A stretch of DNA of 64,000 bases from Enoplolaimus lenunculus (lineage: Eukaryota > Nematoda > Enoplea > Enoplida > Thoracostomopsidae), in the NCBI GenBank assembly GCA_030248215.1, contig JASANG010002574.1, positions 186,001-250,000 of the forward strand. The letters run 5' to 3'. Positions 11,510 through 21,889 of the stretch are shown here, in pieces (the stretch's first letter is position 1; each line of letters starts with the position of its first letter). The notes below the pieces were generated by a model. It saw only the letters and a list, made by a program, of their open reading frames with translations, was not told the origin of the DNA and ran no database searches. Made by a program: the position numbers and the translations under genes.

Positions 11510-11765
11510 AAATAATATTACAGATATTTAAGAAAAAATTTCTTACAGTTAAGAAATATAATTGGCAACGTGCACATGAAAAGTATTCCTGTTATAACAG
11601 AAAAGTTTTCAAAAAAGTTTTGAAATATAAATCTGAAAATCAACGTTTTCCTGTTAGTTTTAGAAAAATTGTCTTAAATATCTGAGAAACTTTTCAACTT
11701 TGCCACAGAAAATCCTTTTCTGAATAAATTCAGAAATACTTTTTTTGTGCGTTGTTTTACATCTA
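11510..11765. repeat. Possible family N element
   Basis: From acactcaaaataatatt to about aatactttttttgtg. It has internal inverted motifs such as taagaaat, and gaaaag/cttttc pairs. It resembles the stretch at 6378-6775 only loosely. Confidence 0.35.
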
Positions 11766-11789
11766 TTGAGCACTAAATTGAAATTGTGT

Positions 11790-12060
11790 CTTCTTCACGT
11801 GTGAATGTTTCTTGCAACTGAAAATAGCAGCTGCGAATTGTTCATAATGAATATACGTAAGGAATTAATTCATATATTAGCCTTACAAGTCGCCGTAATT
11901 CATCATCATTTGCTGAGCCGATTAATATACAGCTTATGCTTCATTTGATATTTATTGCAGTCGTCTACAAATTATTCATACAAATTCATGCAAACATTCA
12001 GAATAAAATAATGGTGTTTTGTTTTGCTTGCAAATACTTGCAGTTTCAAGTAACTCGTGC
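11790..12060. mobile_element. Family G remnant
   Basis: It contains tcacgtgtgaatg, agcagctgcgaattgttca, and caaatacttgcagtttc, all G motifs, in a scrambled and diverged arrangement. Confidence 0.45.
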
Positions 12061-12249
12061 CAGTTGCAGCTGCTTCCAGCTTTTACTATAAAAATTTCCA
12101 CGTAGGGCTTATGGATTTTCTCATATACCGTATAATTCAGGGTGCGACCGGATACCAAAAACTGACGGTACTGGCCGAGCACACGAATTATGGGTTTTTT
12201 CGTAAGTTAATAGCCTATCACTCAAAAATTACCACAAACACATACATTT

Positions 12250-12806
12250 ATTAATTATATATTTCCACAAATAACTGAAATTCAATCAAAAAAAACAAAA
12301 ATAAAGTATCTAAGTAGCATTCAGAAGTCAGAACGTAACTGACAATTCTTCCTTCCGTGGCCTATATTGAAAGTGTTTTCGAGATAAAGCTTAACACTTT
12401 AACAATGAACCTATTCCATTATTCTGTTTATGTAACGTTGCGTTCAGTTGCAATATTTGTTTGGCCCGTCTTACTTTTCCGGTCGGGCATCCAGTTTTTG
12501 TAAGATACTATAAAATAAATGTGTATGTAGCTTAAGATTTAAGGCTATTGTTTCGCGTAAGCTTAGTTTTGACTTATCTTCACGTTAACTGCAACATAAA
12601 GTACAAAGTGGCCGGCATGCAACCAGAGGCCTAACCAGAATTTTGAAATGGGAGCTATCGTTCAGAGCAAAAATTTCCAAATGGGAAGTTACACTTGTTC
12701 TCAACTGACTGGACGAACACATCTTTCCGCGCCGTTTATGTAGGATGTTGTTGTTGATATTGTTGTTTCAGTCAAATATAAACAAAAATTTACAATTTGT
12801 TCCACC
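12250..12806. other. Upstream region of the four-repeat CPG4-type gene
   Basis: No element with clear ends. A faint A-like core (gcttaagatttaaggc, near 12530-12580) is present. The ATG at 12807 is preceded by ccacc. I see no TATA box at a convincing distance. Confidence 0.35.
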
Positions 12807-13982
12807 ATGTATGCCATAATACTGTTCACTTGTGGCGTATTAATTCAGTCTTGTATTGGTCAAAACGACCGACCGCTGTCATGCCCGTTGGATTGTTTAA
12901 GCGTTATTGACAAACTCGACACAAATTCTGACATAACATCAGACCGATTTGAAGAGGTTTGTTCGATTATTCAATCAGTCAAACCGTGTATTTTATCGTG
13001 TAAAGATGGTGAATACCATTACAATTATTTTAAACGTGTGATCCCGTCGTACGAATCGCTCGTTGAACTGTGTACCAATGACGACGACAATCGTGATGAT
13101 TTGAGCAGCGAATCTTCAGTTGCGTTGCGTTCGCAATTGTTCAACGTCGACGACAACGAAGACAGCGACGAAATTTTAAGCTGCGTTCAAAAATGCGATT
13201 TTCATTTGGCAACATTGCGTTCGAATCGCGCCAGCGGTGATGTATCGAGTCGAAGTGAAATATGTGACACGTTTGACGGTTATTCAAGTTGCGTTCGTGG
13301 ATGTCCAAACGGCCAAATGATGTTCGATATGGTTCGCGAACGAATGTCGGCGACGTTTGATAAAATCAATTCGTTTTGTTCGGCGAAAAACAGCAGCAAC
13401 CGACAGGGTCGGTTCAGTGAGTCCCGTGACCGATTAACAACGAAAACGTCGTGCGCTGAACGATGCATGAAACAGTATGATGCAGTTGCGTCACCGCTGG
13501 CTGTACTTTCGCAAGGACCGGCAGTGATGTGTAACGGCTACGCAGATTTGAAATCGTGTTTGGTTTCATGTCCTGACGGCGCACAAATATGGTCGATCCT
13601 GGTACGAGTTGGATCCCGAGCGGTGAAAACTATCAAAGAACAATGCTCAATCGATACCGCTGATGATGTTTTAAGCGGACTACCGGACACGTCAAGTTCA
13701 CTTGTACCAACGAACAATCCGATTGCCGAAAAAATGCTAACCTGTGTTCAAAATTGTCAAATTCATCTTGCTGGCTTGACTGACGCTGCGGCGTCATCAT
13801 CGTCGATAACAGCTCGCGATTCGGACGAGTCTGCCGAGTCAAAATTGGCGAATATGTGCTCAAATTTGAACGACTACGAGTCGTGTGTTCGCGAATGCCC
13901 GTTCGGTGATAAGATTGTTAAAAAAGCACAACAAATGATGCCACAAACAATGGCTCAAGTTCGTCTTTTGTGTATGTCGTAA
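12807..13982 (+). CDS. Secreted protein with four CPG4-type cysteine repeats
   Basis: An intronless frame of 391 residues. Residues 1-18 form a signal peptide (core IILFTCGVLI, likely cut before QND). Four modules follow, near residues 26-89, 125-192, 217-282 and 310-390, each with the pattern CxxxC, then C-8-C-3-C, then a final C. The exact C-8-C-3-C core is identical in all four and also in the two-repeat gene at 4916, so the two genes are paralogous in architecture. Linkers are acidic and Ser-rich (DDDNRDD, DSDES). The six-cysteine repeat is the CPG4 type of nematode secreted proteoglycans; an eggshell or extracellular matrix role is inferred. GC content is higher than in the flanks, and no repeat interrupts the frame. 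An A- or B-type element lies more than 400 bp downstream. Confidence 0.9.
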   Translation: MYAIILFTCGVLIQSCIGQNDRPLSCPLDCLSVIDKLDTNSDITSDRFEEVCSIIQSVKPCILSCKDGEYHYNYFKRVIPSYESLVELCTNDDDNRDDLSSESSVALRSQLFNVDDNEDSDEILSCVQKCDFHLATLRSNRASGDVSSRSEICDTFDGYSSCVRGCPNGQMMFDMVRERMSATFDKINSFCSAKNSSNRQGRFSESRDRLTTKTSCAERCMKQYDAVASPLAVLSQGPAVMCNGYADLKSCLVSCPDGAQIWSILVRVGSRAVKTIKEQCSIDTADDVLSGLPDTSSSLVPTNNPIAEKMLTCVQNCQIHLAGLTDAAASSSSITARDSDESAESKLANMCSNLNDYESCVRECPFGDKIVKKAQQMMPQTMAQVRLLCMS

Positions 13983-14407
13983 ATATTTCGCGGCGTGGCC
14001 TAAAGTTCACAAGATTGACGCTTTTTTATATAAATCGAGTAAATCCTGTTAATTTTGACATAAACGCGAACCTGACGAGCCACTAATGCAAAATCTTGAA
14101 TTAAAGTTTCAAACGTATCCAAACAGTGATTGGCATCTCTATTTTGATATATAACTGCGTATGTGCTTTGAAATTTAGCGCAACCCATGCACTTTTCAAC
14201 TGGTGCTTAAGTATACTATTTTAAATTTAAAATTTAAAATTATTAAAATTTTAAACTATAAGATTTCCGTCGCTTCCGTAGAATTCATTACTTATATACT
14301 GGACGTTAATCTTGGATACTTGTGTATAAAAAGTTTTCTTTTCAAATTATGATTATTGGGTATAAAACTCGAAAGCGCATTATATTTTGAAGATTTTGGC
14401 AGTACGG
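13983..14407. other. 3' flank of the CPG4-type gene
   Basis: AT-rich spacer with short taaattttaaa repeats near 14220-14260. No second gene seen. Confidence 0.35.
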
Positions 14408-14673
14408 CCCAAGTTACTTTAAGCAGCGTCCAGGTTTCTGGTGGGCCTATAAAAGAGTACGTTTAGGTTCTAGATTACATTTTTTGCTTAGGCTTTAGAC
14501 TTAGGCTTAGGAACACATTTTTGCAACGCTTAGGCTTAGGCTTAGGTTAGGAACACACTTTGGCAACGCTTACCTTAGGCTTAGGTTTAGGAACACTGTT
14601 TTGCAACGCTTAGGCTTAGGCTTAGGCTGAGGAATACGCTTAATCTACTGTTACGCCCGTTAAAGTAACATTG
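14408..14673. mobile_element. Family B element with expanded core
   Basis: From ggcccaagttactttaag to aaagtaacattgggc. The core contains three roughly 41-bp units, each starting gcaacgctta (at about 14523, 14563 and 14605) and carrying two or three TTAGGC-like hexamers. Confidence 0.8.
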
Positions 14674-15280
14674 GGCAAAATATGGATGGCGTAACAACTT
14701 TTTAGTCAATTTTTTTGTATTTTCACTTCTGGTTACGGGTATTTTGGCGATTTTTTTATAATATTTTGAAACGAATTTTTTTGTTCCTTTTTGTTTCTTG
14801 TCTTTTTTTGTTTATGTTTTATTTATGTGTAGATTGTTTGTTTTGAAAACAAAACGAAGTGACCGAACTAATTTTTAAACAAACCACCTGGTGGGGCCCA
14901 TGCTATGTGCACAGGGTTTTAAGTAATCCGGTAGCAATTGGACTGCTATTTCCGTTGCATAACGAATCGTCGTTATGCGACTGAAATAGCAATCTGATGT
15001 AACGAGATAAATATTTTGTGGTTTAAAATTTTTTCGTGGCTTAGTGAAAATAACTCAAATTTAGCTTAAAAAATATAAGATGCAAATATTTAAATTAACA
15101 AAAGAAATTTGATATTTGAAAAAGTCAGCGCAATAAAAGTACGTTGCTTCTTTTATTTCTAATACTTTCATTGAATATTAATACAAAATGATATTTTGAA
15201 TTTTTTATGTAAAATATCCGAAAGAAGGTAATCTTTTTAAAATAAAATTTTATATTCCCAACGTTAAACAAAAATGGCTC
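14674..15280. other. Unassigned AT-rich stretch
   Basis: No gene. An inverted pair around 14935-14990 (attggactgctatttcc and gaaatagcaatctgat) marks a small foldback. Confidence 0.35.
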
Positions 15281-15445
15281 ACATAAAGATCAGGAGCGGA
15301 ACGTTTGTCTGTGGGACTGCAATAGACTAAGCTTTAGCTTTAGACTAATTTTTTGCTTATCTTATTCTTACGCTTAGGCTTAGGCTCAGGCTTAGAAAAA
15401 TGCGTATTTATACTACTGTTACGGCCCTGTTCTATACAGTGGTTA
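15281..15445. mobile_element. Family A element with 8-bp target duplication
   Basis: Ends ggctcacataaagatcagg and gttctatacagtggtt. ACAAAAAT stands directly before and directly after the element. Confidence 0.85.
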
Positions 15446-16040
15446 CAAAAATGGTTGAATTCAACTATTGATGGCGGATCCGGAACGGACCAGCCAGGCT
15501 GTGAATCAGCGAGTTGACTTCTGTCTTAAAATATTCCTTGCATTGGCGTTTCATGAAAACGGTGGAACCAATAGCAATGAAATAGTAATAAAAACAAATA
15601 CAATTCTTGGGACTGGCCACTAGCGGATGCAGAGGGTACCGGGGAACTACGCCAACGTGAGAATTTTTTTGTGATAAAATGATAAGGCCACTAGCTTACA
15701 ATTTTTCTCCCTCAGAAAACTTTTGGTGACAAAAATTACAAGTTGCCTATACAGTAAAAATTGCGTTTCATAACACTTGCCAGTCCACCTCGTCGCATTT
15801 GAAATTTCAGAATCCACCTTTGGGACTGGCACGAAATAAACGCCAACTGATATTAAATGTTTTGAAAATTTGATTTAAAATCAGAAACGTCTTGTTTTTG
15901 AATTTTACACTGAGGTCACGGCAAAAATTGTACGAATTAAAATTAAGAATGGCGTTGCACAGGTTTGTTAGGTATACATTTGTTAAACATTAATTTGAAT
16001 CTGTGCTAAATTAGCGTTCAACTGGTCTTCAACCGCGAGT
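15446..16040. other. Unassigned stretch
   Basis: A pair of related segments with gggactggc (about 15609 and 15820) faces each other, so this may be an old TIR element of about 230 bp. No gene recognised. Confidence 0.3.
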
Positions 16041-17744
16041 CTACGGTATTTCTGCGCTTAATCCGGCTGGACTTGAATTTGGTTGTAAATTTCGCAATGC
16101 AGGATTTGTGCCGGACGGCGTTCGAAATATCCAACATTCATCTGGTGAACGTGACAGCGCATCGGCACTTTGAGCTACTCGAAACCCAGCGTTTGGTTTA
16201 GCATCCTAAAATTTAATCATTGGTGGATCCAGGATGGACAAAATGGGACTTTACCCGCAAGTACCCGTGGGTACCCGCGGGGGTTGAGATTTGTATCACG
16301 CGGGTAAAAAATTGACAATTTGACCAGCCTAAAATTTTTAAGCGTTAAGGTGCAACACATACGCTATCAATCAAGATCGTCAGTAGTCGTTGAAAAAGCA
16401 AAAGTTCGGTGCTTTATTTAGTTGGGTTTGAAATTTCGCTGTTTCTAGTACGCGTTCATGTGTAAAAAACTTCGTTAACGTTCAAATCGCCAGCGATCGT
16501 TACGTTACTGGTTTAACTTCAAGCGCAGGTAAAACGTGAGACGTGGGTAGATTTTTTTAACGTGGGGTCAATCCGCGGATAAAAATTGTTATTTGCCTGG
16601 ATAAAGCGTGGGTCGGGTAAAAAAATCCTTACCAACATTCCACTCTGGATGGGAGATGTATTCACCACCGTACCTGTCTAGCTAAATCATTTACACGATT
16701 CATATGAAGCTTACAATAAATAATAATGGAGCATCCACGTTATAACGCTCGCGAAAAAGTAAACAATTGTCCTGTCCCTCCGAGGATCAACGTTGTGTGA
16801 ACAGAGTGGGCTAAGACAGTAGGTGTTACGCGAATAACTTATCCTTACAGAGTACCGACAATAAACATAACCAGTTTGGAAGCTTATATTTGTCTTAACC
16901 TTACGGCAATAACATGTTTTTGTCCCTATGCCATATGCCCAGTGTACAAATTTACTGAGTCCCTCCGAAGGGACTATTTAAACAAAACTGTGTGCGTGTA
17001 TATACGCAAACTTCACACATTTCAAATAAAACGCTATAACAATATCTGCATTACTGCGCATACGTTAAAATGTCCATACAGCCCAAAAAACGCCATGTGT
17101 TTTGTCCGAGTCCCTTACGACAGACTGCGGACAAACACCACTATCTAAGCACACCATTATTTATGTCCAGACACTCTGGCTAATCATTTTATTGATATAG
17201 GCCCACGTAAAGATTAGGGGTGGAACGTTTTTCAGCAGGACTGCAATAGAGTACGCTTAAGCTTTAGATTAATTTTTAGCTTAGGATTAAGTATAATCTC
17301 ACTTTTACGCTTTTAGGCTTAAGCTTTAGGCATAGTTTTAGGAATATGCTTGTATACACTACTGTTACGGCCCTGTTCTGTACATTGGCTTTGAAATTTT
17401 TTATTTTTGAACAAAAGTATCAAAGTGCAACCATATAAAGACCTCAAATTAGCAATGCGGATTACTGTTAATTTCAATTCAAATACGGACCTGGTTCAAC
17501 CGTCCATTTCCCTCTTATTGTGGTCACGACGGTATCAGGCCTGTTGCAAGAGAAAAGCCAGGAGGGACTCAGCGCTCCCTGAAAGAGGTTTTGCCCCCCC
17601 CTAGAAAATTTTCAACCTTGCTTGTAACTCATCAAAAACCCTTATATGCTCCTCCTGAAGGTAAATGTTAAAATTTATGTTTACCTGACTCATTGCCACA
17701 GCGATCAAAACCGCAGTTACCGTCGAAACTATGAACAGACGCAT
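16041..17744 (-). CDS. Small secreted protein, two-exon model
   Basis: Exon 1 (17744-17685) encodes MRLFIVSTVTAVLIAVAMSQ, a classic signal peptide, and ends in CAG followed by GTAAAC. Exon 2 (16205-16041) follows an AAATTTTAG acceptor of the same style as the other genes here. It joins in phase 0 and runs 54 codons to TAG. The predicted product is 74 residues, and the mature part has one cysteine and motifs such as FRVAQSADALSRSPDE and NPALRNLQPNSSPAG. I recognise no family. Caution: exon 2 is also open on the plus strand for 53 codons (VYGISALNPAGLEFG), so the strand rests on the signal-peptide exon, the acceptor and the matching phase. The intron contains A and I elements. Confidence 0.5.
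16228..16650. mobile_element. Family I element
   Basis: Family I is marked by repeated ACCCGCGGGTA-type palindromes and CGCGGGTAAAAAATT. This copy runs from a ccaggatgg border to ccactctggatggg. Relatives occur at 29285-30125, 30895-30975, 33040-33180 and 33700-33810. The target site is not clear, and the superfamily is unknown. Confidence 0.5.
16735..17160. other. Unassigned stretch within the intron
   Basis: It starts gagcatccacgttataacg, similar to gggccatccaccttataatg at 41996. No coding family recognised in its 90-codon frame. Confidence 0.3.
17200..17385. mobile_element. Family A element
   Basis: From ggcccacgtaaagattagg to gttctgtacattggct, inside the intron of the small secreted gene. 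Confidence 0.75.
17525..17650. mobile_element. Family O fragment
   Basis: Family O carries cttgctaggggggg and a gttttcgatgagttacaagcaagg segment in two blocks. The clearest copy, at 38756-38872, has CCGTAGCCA/TGGCTACGG ends. This copy is in reverse and partial (ccccccctagaaaatttt, cttgcttgtaactcatc). Confidence 0.5.
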
Positions 17745-17886
17745 TTTAATATTAATAATTTTAATGATAACTCGCGGAAAGGAATTGTTTACTTTTTTCT
17801 GAAAACTAATGACAGGAATTGGTATCATACTTTAATTTCCGCTTTATTTTGTAACATTTGTCAAATTATCCGCTCTGCTGAATTAG

Positions 17887-17945
17887 GGTTGCGCGATTAT
17901 TGACGTCTGGCGCCGTCCGGCGCCGTCCATCACCGTGTGCCGCCA
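17887..17945. mobile_element. Family H fragment
   Basis: A single arm: agggttgcgcgattattgac, then ggcgccgtcc motifs. Confidence 0.4.
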
Positions 17946-18004
17946 ACAGGTTTCATAAATTCAGTTGGACCGCAGTGGTTAATGTATATAACACGGCTGT
18001 GAGA

Positions 18005-18110
18005 GTATAGAAATGCATATTACTAATTCTAAACCTAAGCGTAAGAATGAGCTCGTACATAAGTCTAAAGCATAAGCAAAAAATTAGTCTAAAGCTAACG
18101 CTGACTTATT
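18005..18110. mobile_element. Family A element, partial
   Basis: Only the core and the gcaaaaaattagtctaaagc segment remain. Confidence 0.55.
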
Positions 18111-18329
18111 TAGCTTACAGTAGTAGAATTAGCAGTGCCTTCAGCTTGAACCTTTATCCAATCAAATACGTCAAAATACAAAATAAGTTGGCTGAAAAAA
18201 AATTTAAATTTTACCTTTAAATTTCAACGCACAACTCTATTTATAGACAGACGTAAAAATGTGGTACATACGTGAACAGCTTAAACTGAATGGAAATCGA
18301 ATCACAATTAAACAACTCAATTGTGAAAT

Positions 18330-18635
18330 ATGTAATATTTATATTTCAAACAACAGAATCTATGCAAAAATATATAGATCTATTTTCTTAGCCAATATTA
18401 TCAGATGCATATAGCAACTATCATCAGTTAGTAACAGGTTTTCAAACTGACTATAACTATTGTACTTCGTGAACTAGAAATGGAACAATAGTACTACAAA
18501 TTATATGTAAAAAAATGTGCAAAATTTTGACCCTCAGCATTTACTGATTCGAAAGTTACAAGACCTATCATTAACTCTTGAGTCTTGATATGTGCTAAGC
18601 GCATTTGAGAATACGGTCGCTTGTTAAATTAAGTT
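18330..18635. repeat. Family M element
   Basis: Family M copies share GTTTTCAAACTCA, TTGCAGTTGTTGAAC, a GAAAAATGTGC motif and CTCAGCATTTACT. Better copies have ends near GCCCGTATTCTCAAATG with its complement. This is a diverged copy ending gcatttgagaatacgg. Confidence 0.5.
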
Positions 18636-18731
18636 TTCAAAACGCTGTAAAAGTTCTTTTTTCTTGTATGACAGCCAAGATGACTTTAAGATCGCTATTC
18701 AAAGATAGTTAACTGAAAATTTTTTGCTTAA

Positions 18732-18994
18732 CCCTTTCTCACATGAATATTTTCTATTTCCCCTGAGACCTACTGTTATGCTAGGATTCGAACTCCGGTG
18801 ACTGGAGTGGGAGGCGTATACCATCACCACTCAACTAAAGGAGCTTGACGCTCGCGCCCGAGGGGGCTCTCACGTCTTGTGGTGATTTAGTACTATGTAT
18901 ACGTGTTGCAATTGTTAAACACGGTGCGATATATATTATTTAACGCATATACACTGCGCTAAGTTGCCTATAGGCAACTCAATGTGAGAAGGGG
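18732..18994 (-). mobile_element. Family D element: TTAA-flanked, piggyBac-like ends, tRNA-like core
   Basis: 263 bp between TTAA tetranucleotides (18728-18731, 18995-18998). The ends CCCTTTCTCACAT and CCCCTTCTCACAT are inverted repeats, the pattern of piggyBac-type MITEs. On the minus strand the interior holds a tRNA-like segment. It has a box-A-like TAGTTGAGTGG, a glycine-type CGCCTCCCAC and a box-B-like GAGTTCGAATCC. The T-arm does not pair well, so it is not a working tRNA gene. A gttgcctataggcaac hairpin lies near one end. Three more copies occur in the window. Confidence 0.8.
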
Positions 18995-19104
18995 TTAACG
19001 ATCCTGATTTGGTTTTAGGACCAATAAGAAAACCCACTGTTTTGCTATGTAGCAAAGTAACAAATTATTAGTTAGAAAAATGCCCCTCTTTGTTTCTACA
19101 GATA

Positions 19105-19290
19105 TAACGGCCCATATTGTCCAATGTGTGTCGCAACCTATCATCAGCTCCTAATAGGTTTTCAAACTCATTAACAATTGCAGTTGTTGAACTTAAAATT
19201 AATAGTACAGCAGTAGATCAAACCATGCGTGAAAAATGTGCTGAATTTTGAACCTCAGCATTTACTTGCGAATACGGCCAAATAAGTAAA
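19105..19290. repeat. Family M copy
   Basis: Clear block from ccaatgtgtgtcgcaacc to cctcagcatttact. The distal end is replaced by ttgcgaatacggcc. Confidence 0.6.
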
Positions 19291-19886
19291 TATTGCAATT
19301 GTAACTTCGTACATTTGTAGGGTTCGTATTACTTTTTGAATAAATACTAAAGTCCCAGCAATCGAAGCAAAAATAAACATTTATCGCCAGTATTCGATAT
19401 ATACCCAGCTAATACATTATTGGTCACATCATTACTACTAATTAAACCATAATTTAAGTACTAAAAACAGCCAAAATATCGAATAGGCATAATTGACGGT
19501 TATTTTCTACCGTAACCATTTACTCTGGAGTATGCGTTCAGTTTATTGCCACTGGTTTAAAAAGGCTTTTTTCCGGGCTCCCAAAAGAAATATTAATGTT
19601 TTGAACAAAATTATAAGCCCAGGTTGTAGTGCCTATTCTGGCTGTATGTATTTTGACAAATTACACCTGCAGATGGTGGCGGTCTGCAATTGTTAATGAT
19701 CCCAAGTATTTGCGAGATTTTAATTTATGCAACATCTGTGTGGTAAAGCTGATTCAAAAACAAACGGCGAATTTTCTGTCATGTTGCTGGTTTAAGCGTA
19801 AAATCAAATAAAGCCGAAAACAAATTAAACTCATGGTCGGGCAGTTGAAATCGCATTTAAATTCGAATAAATCGGTGGCTCATGTA
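19291..19886. other. Unassigned stretch
   Basis: No gene or known repeat found. Short open frames here lack family features. Confidence 0.35.
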
Positions 19887-20033
19887 TAGAATAGGGCCGG
19901 ATCGTTTTCTGGAGGGGCTGTAATAGAGTCAGTTTAAGCTTTAGACTAATTTATTTGCTTAGGCTTAGGCTTCGGCTTAGGCTTAGGAATATGCTTATAC
20001 TACTGTTCCGGTCCTGTTCTATACATGGGCCAA
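19887..20033. mobile_element. Family A element with 8-bp target duplication
   Basis: Ends ggctcatgtatagaatagg and gttctatacatgggcc. AAATCGGT lies immediately outside both ends. Confidence 0.85.
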
Positions 20034-20189
20034 ATCGGTTATATATTTCACAAGTGACACGTCGTTAAGGCGGTGTATGTAATACACTTTACCACGGCGA
20101 ACCGCATTCTAACTATTACTGTTGCCAAAATAAAACTTATTTAGTATAGTCATACGCCCGTATTCATCTCACCTTGCTAGGGGTGCTAA

Positions 20190-20326
20190 AATTTTTCCGT
20201 GGGACTAGAATAGAATAAGCTTAAGCTTTAGACTAATTTTTTTGCTTGGCTTAGGCATAGGCTTAGGCTGTATGCTTAGGAATATGCTTATAATACTGTT
20301 CCGTCCCTGTTGTTTACATTGACCAA
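20190..20326. mobile_element. Family A element with unusual left end
   Basis: The right end, gttgtttacattgacc, is typical. The left end runs into an O-like caccttgctaggggtgct instead of the GGCCCATGT terminus, so it is likely a recombined copy. Confidence 0.55.
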
Positions 20327-20604
20327 ATTTTTCAACAGAAGCATGTTAGGTTTTTCGTTGACTTAATACAGGCAAGTTTGAAAAATTTCTAGGGGGAAAG
20401 GCAAAATTCCTGCCCCCATAATCCCCCATTGGCTAAGAGTAAAAAAGGATCAAGGGTATCAGCGATACCCCTGTACTGTCACTGGTGTATCGACTGATAA
20501 CATTGACCCTACAGCTGTTCCCGCATGACTGCTTTATACAAACTTATAAATACGGCCGTAAACTGCATTAAATATTACCAAGAGTGAATGATCACTCTTT
20601 ATAA

Positions 20605-20871
20605 CAAGAGTGTGCAACTGGGTACATTCTGTGTATTAAAGAATGTACCCGGCACGCGTTGCGTTTTTGGCCTGCCCCCCCTTTATTTGGGAGGGAACGT
20701 TGAATATTTAGAATTTTAGCTAAAGTCGCTCCGATTATATTTTAACTCCTATGTTTACTATGTAGATTAAGTGGTGACTACCCCCCAAATCAGGGGGGGG
20801 GGGTCGAGCAAAAATGCAACGCGTGCTGGTACAGTTTGTGACATACACAACCCAAGCAGTTGCACACTCTT
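20605..20871. mobile_element. Family L element
   Basis: Long inverted ends: AAGAGTGTGCAACTGGGTAC and the complement near 20851-20871. Inner blocks are cacgcgttgcgttttt and tgcaacgcgtgctgg. GC tracts (cccccc, ggggggg) lie inside. It is related to the tandem duplication at 26017-26344. Confidence 0.65.
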
Positions 20872-21067
20872 CTGCAAGGGGGACATCATCCACTATTGAT
20901 ATTACCAAACCGTTTATTTAGGAAGGTGCAATTTCTCTTGTTGATATGTTTGTTCGCAAATCAAGCCAGTTTTCGAAACTAAACAATTTGTCATAATGAA
21001 AATTTATTTAGCACAATATTTTTCAACGCGTCCTCAATTGTAAAATGCCACTAATTTGTCGTTGATT

Positions 21068-21248
21068 TCAACGAACAATGTTCAATATGTTGCCGCAACC
21101 GAATGTTGAATTAGCAGTTTTACTCATCTGCATACAATTACGATTGTAGACTGGACTTGTTACCTTAAAATTCCGGCCCTTGCATGCATCTTTCAATGCC
21201 GAAACATGAACAGGATTCTGTAAGGAAGCGACTGGGTCGACGCCTCGC
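21068..21248 (-). CDS. Candidate terminal exon of an unassigned gene
   Basis: On the minus strand an acceptor-like TTTTGAATAG precedes an open frame of about 60 codons to TGA. The frame includes RGVDPVASLQNPVHVSALKD and three cysteines. AATAAA lies about 60 bp beyond the stop (21003-21008). The roughly 75 bp just after the stop closely resemble the 3' flank of the basic secreted-protein gene at 31091, suggesting a shared 3' end. I could not find the upstream exon, so this is a partial and tentative model. Confidence 0.3.
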
Positions 21249-21527
21249 TCTCTATTCAAAAGTTAATTCTTATGCCCGATTTGTGTCACGTTAGGGCAAA
21301 AAGGTCAAATTAACCGCAAACAGTTTTGATATGATCTACAGTGGTGGCAGCCGCCTCGGGATCGCAGATGCGCGATTTCGTATCGTGTGGACTCTTAGCG
21401 GAAATTGCGGTGAACGGCTTGCTCGGAGCATCTCAGCTTGGTGTTCCGAAATTCCCTATATCCTACCCGACCTATTTAATATAGGCTTAGACAGCGAGTT
21501 TTTCCTAAAAAAAGTTATTTTTATTCT

Positions 21528-21556
21528 TATTATTATTATTATTGGTGTTGTTCTTG

Positions 21557-21588
<32 letters not shown>

Positions 21589-21590
21589 GG

Positions 21591-21659
<69 letters not shown>

Positions 21660-21790
21660 GGTTGTTGTTGTTGTAGTAGTTGCTGTTGTTGTTGTTGTTG
21701 TTGGTTGTGGTGGTGTTGTTGTTGTTGTTGTTGTTGTTGTTGCTGTTGTAGGTGTTGTTGTTGTTGTTGTAGTTGTTGTGGCTGTTGTTT
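21528..21790. repeat. GTT/GTG trinucleotide microsatellite
   Basis: About 260 bp of GTT with scattered GTG, GCT and GTA triplets. The long valine, glutamine or asparagine frames across it are repeat artefacts. Confidence 0.95.
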
Positions 21791-21889
21791 CTTTTTGGCC
21801 ACTTTTGGTCTTTTTTTATTTTCTCGCTGGCTTCCCTTTTCCTTTTCTGTTGCACCAGTTGTTACCAATCGGTATCTCATTTGCATAAC

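Noticed and set aside
18780-18850. A functional tRNA-Gly gene
   Set aside because: Boxes A and B are present, but the acceptor and T stems do not pair and the segment is part of a repeated 263-bp element.
21331-21888. Poly-Val, poly-Asn and poly-Gln frames
   Set aside because: They are products of the GTT microsatellite in both strands; no flanking domain.
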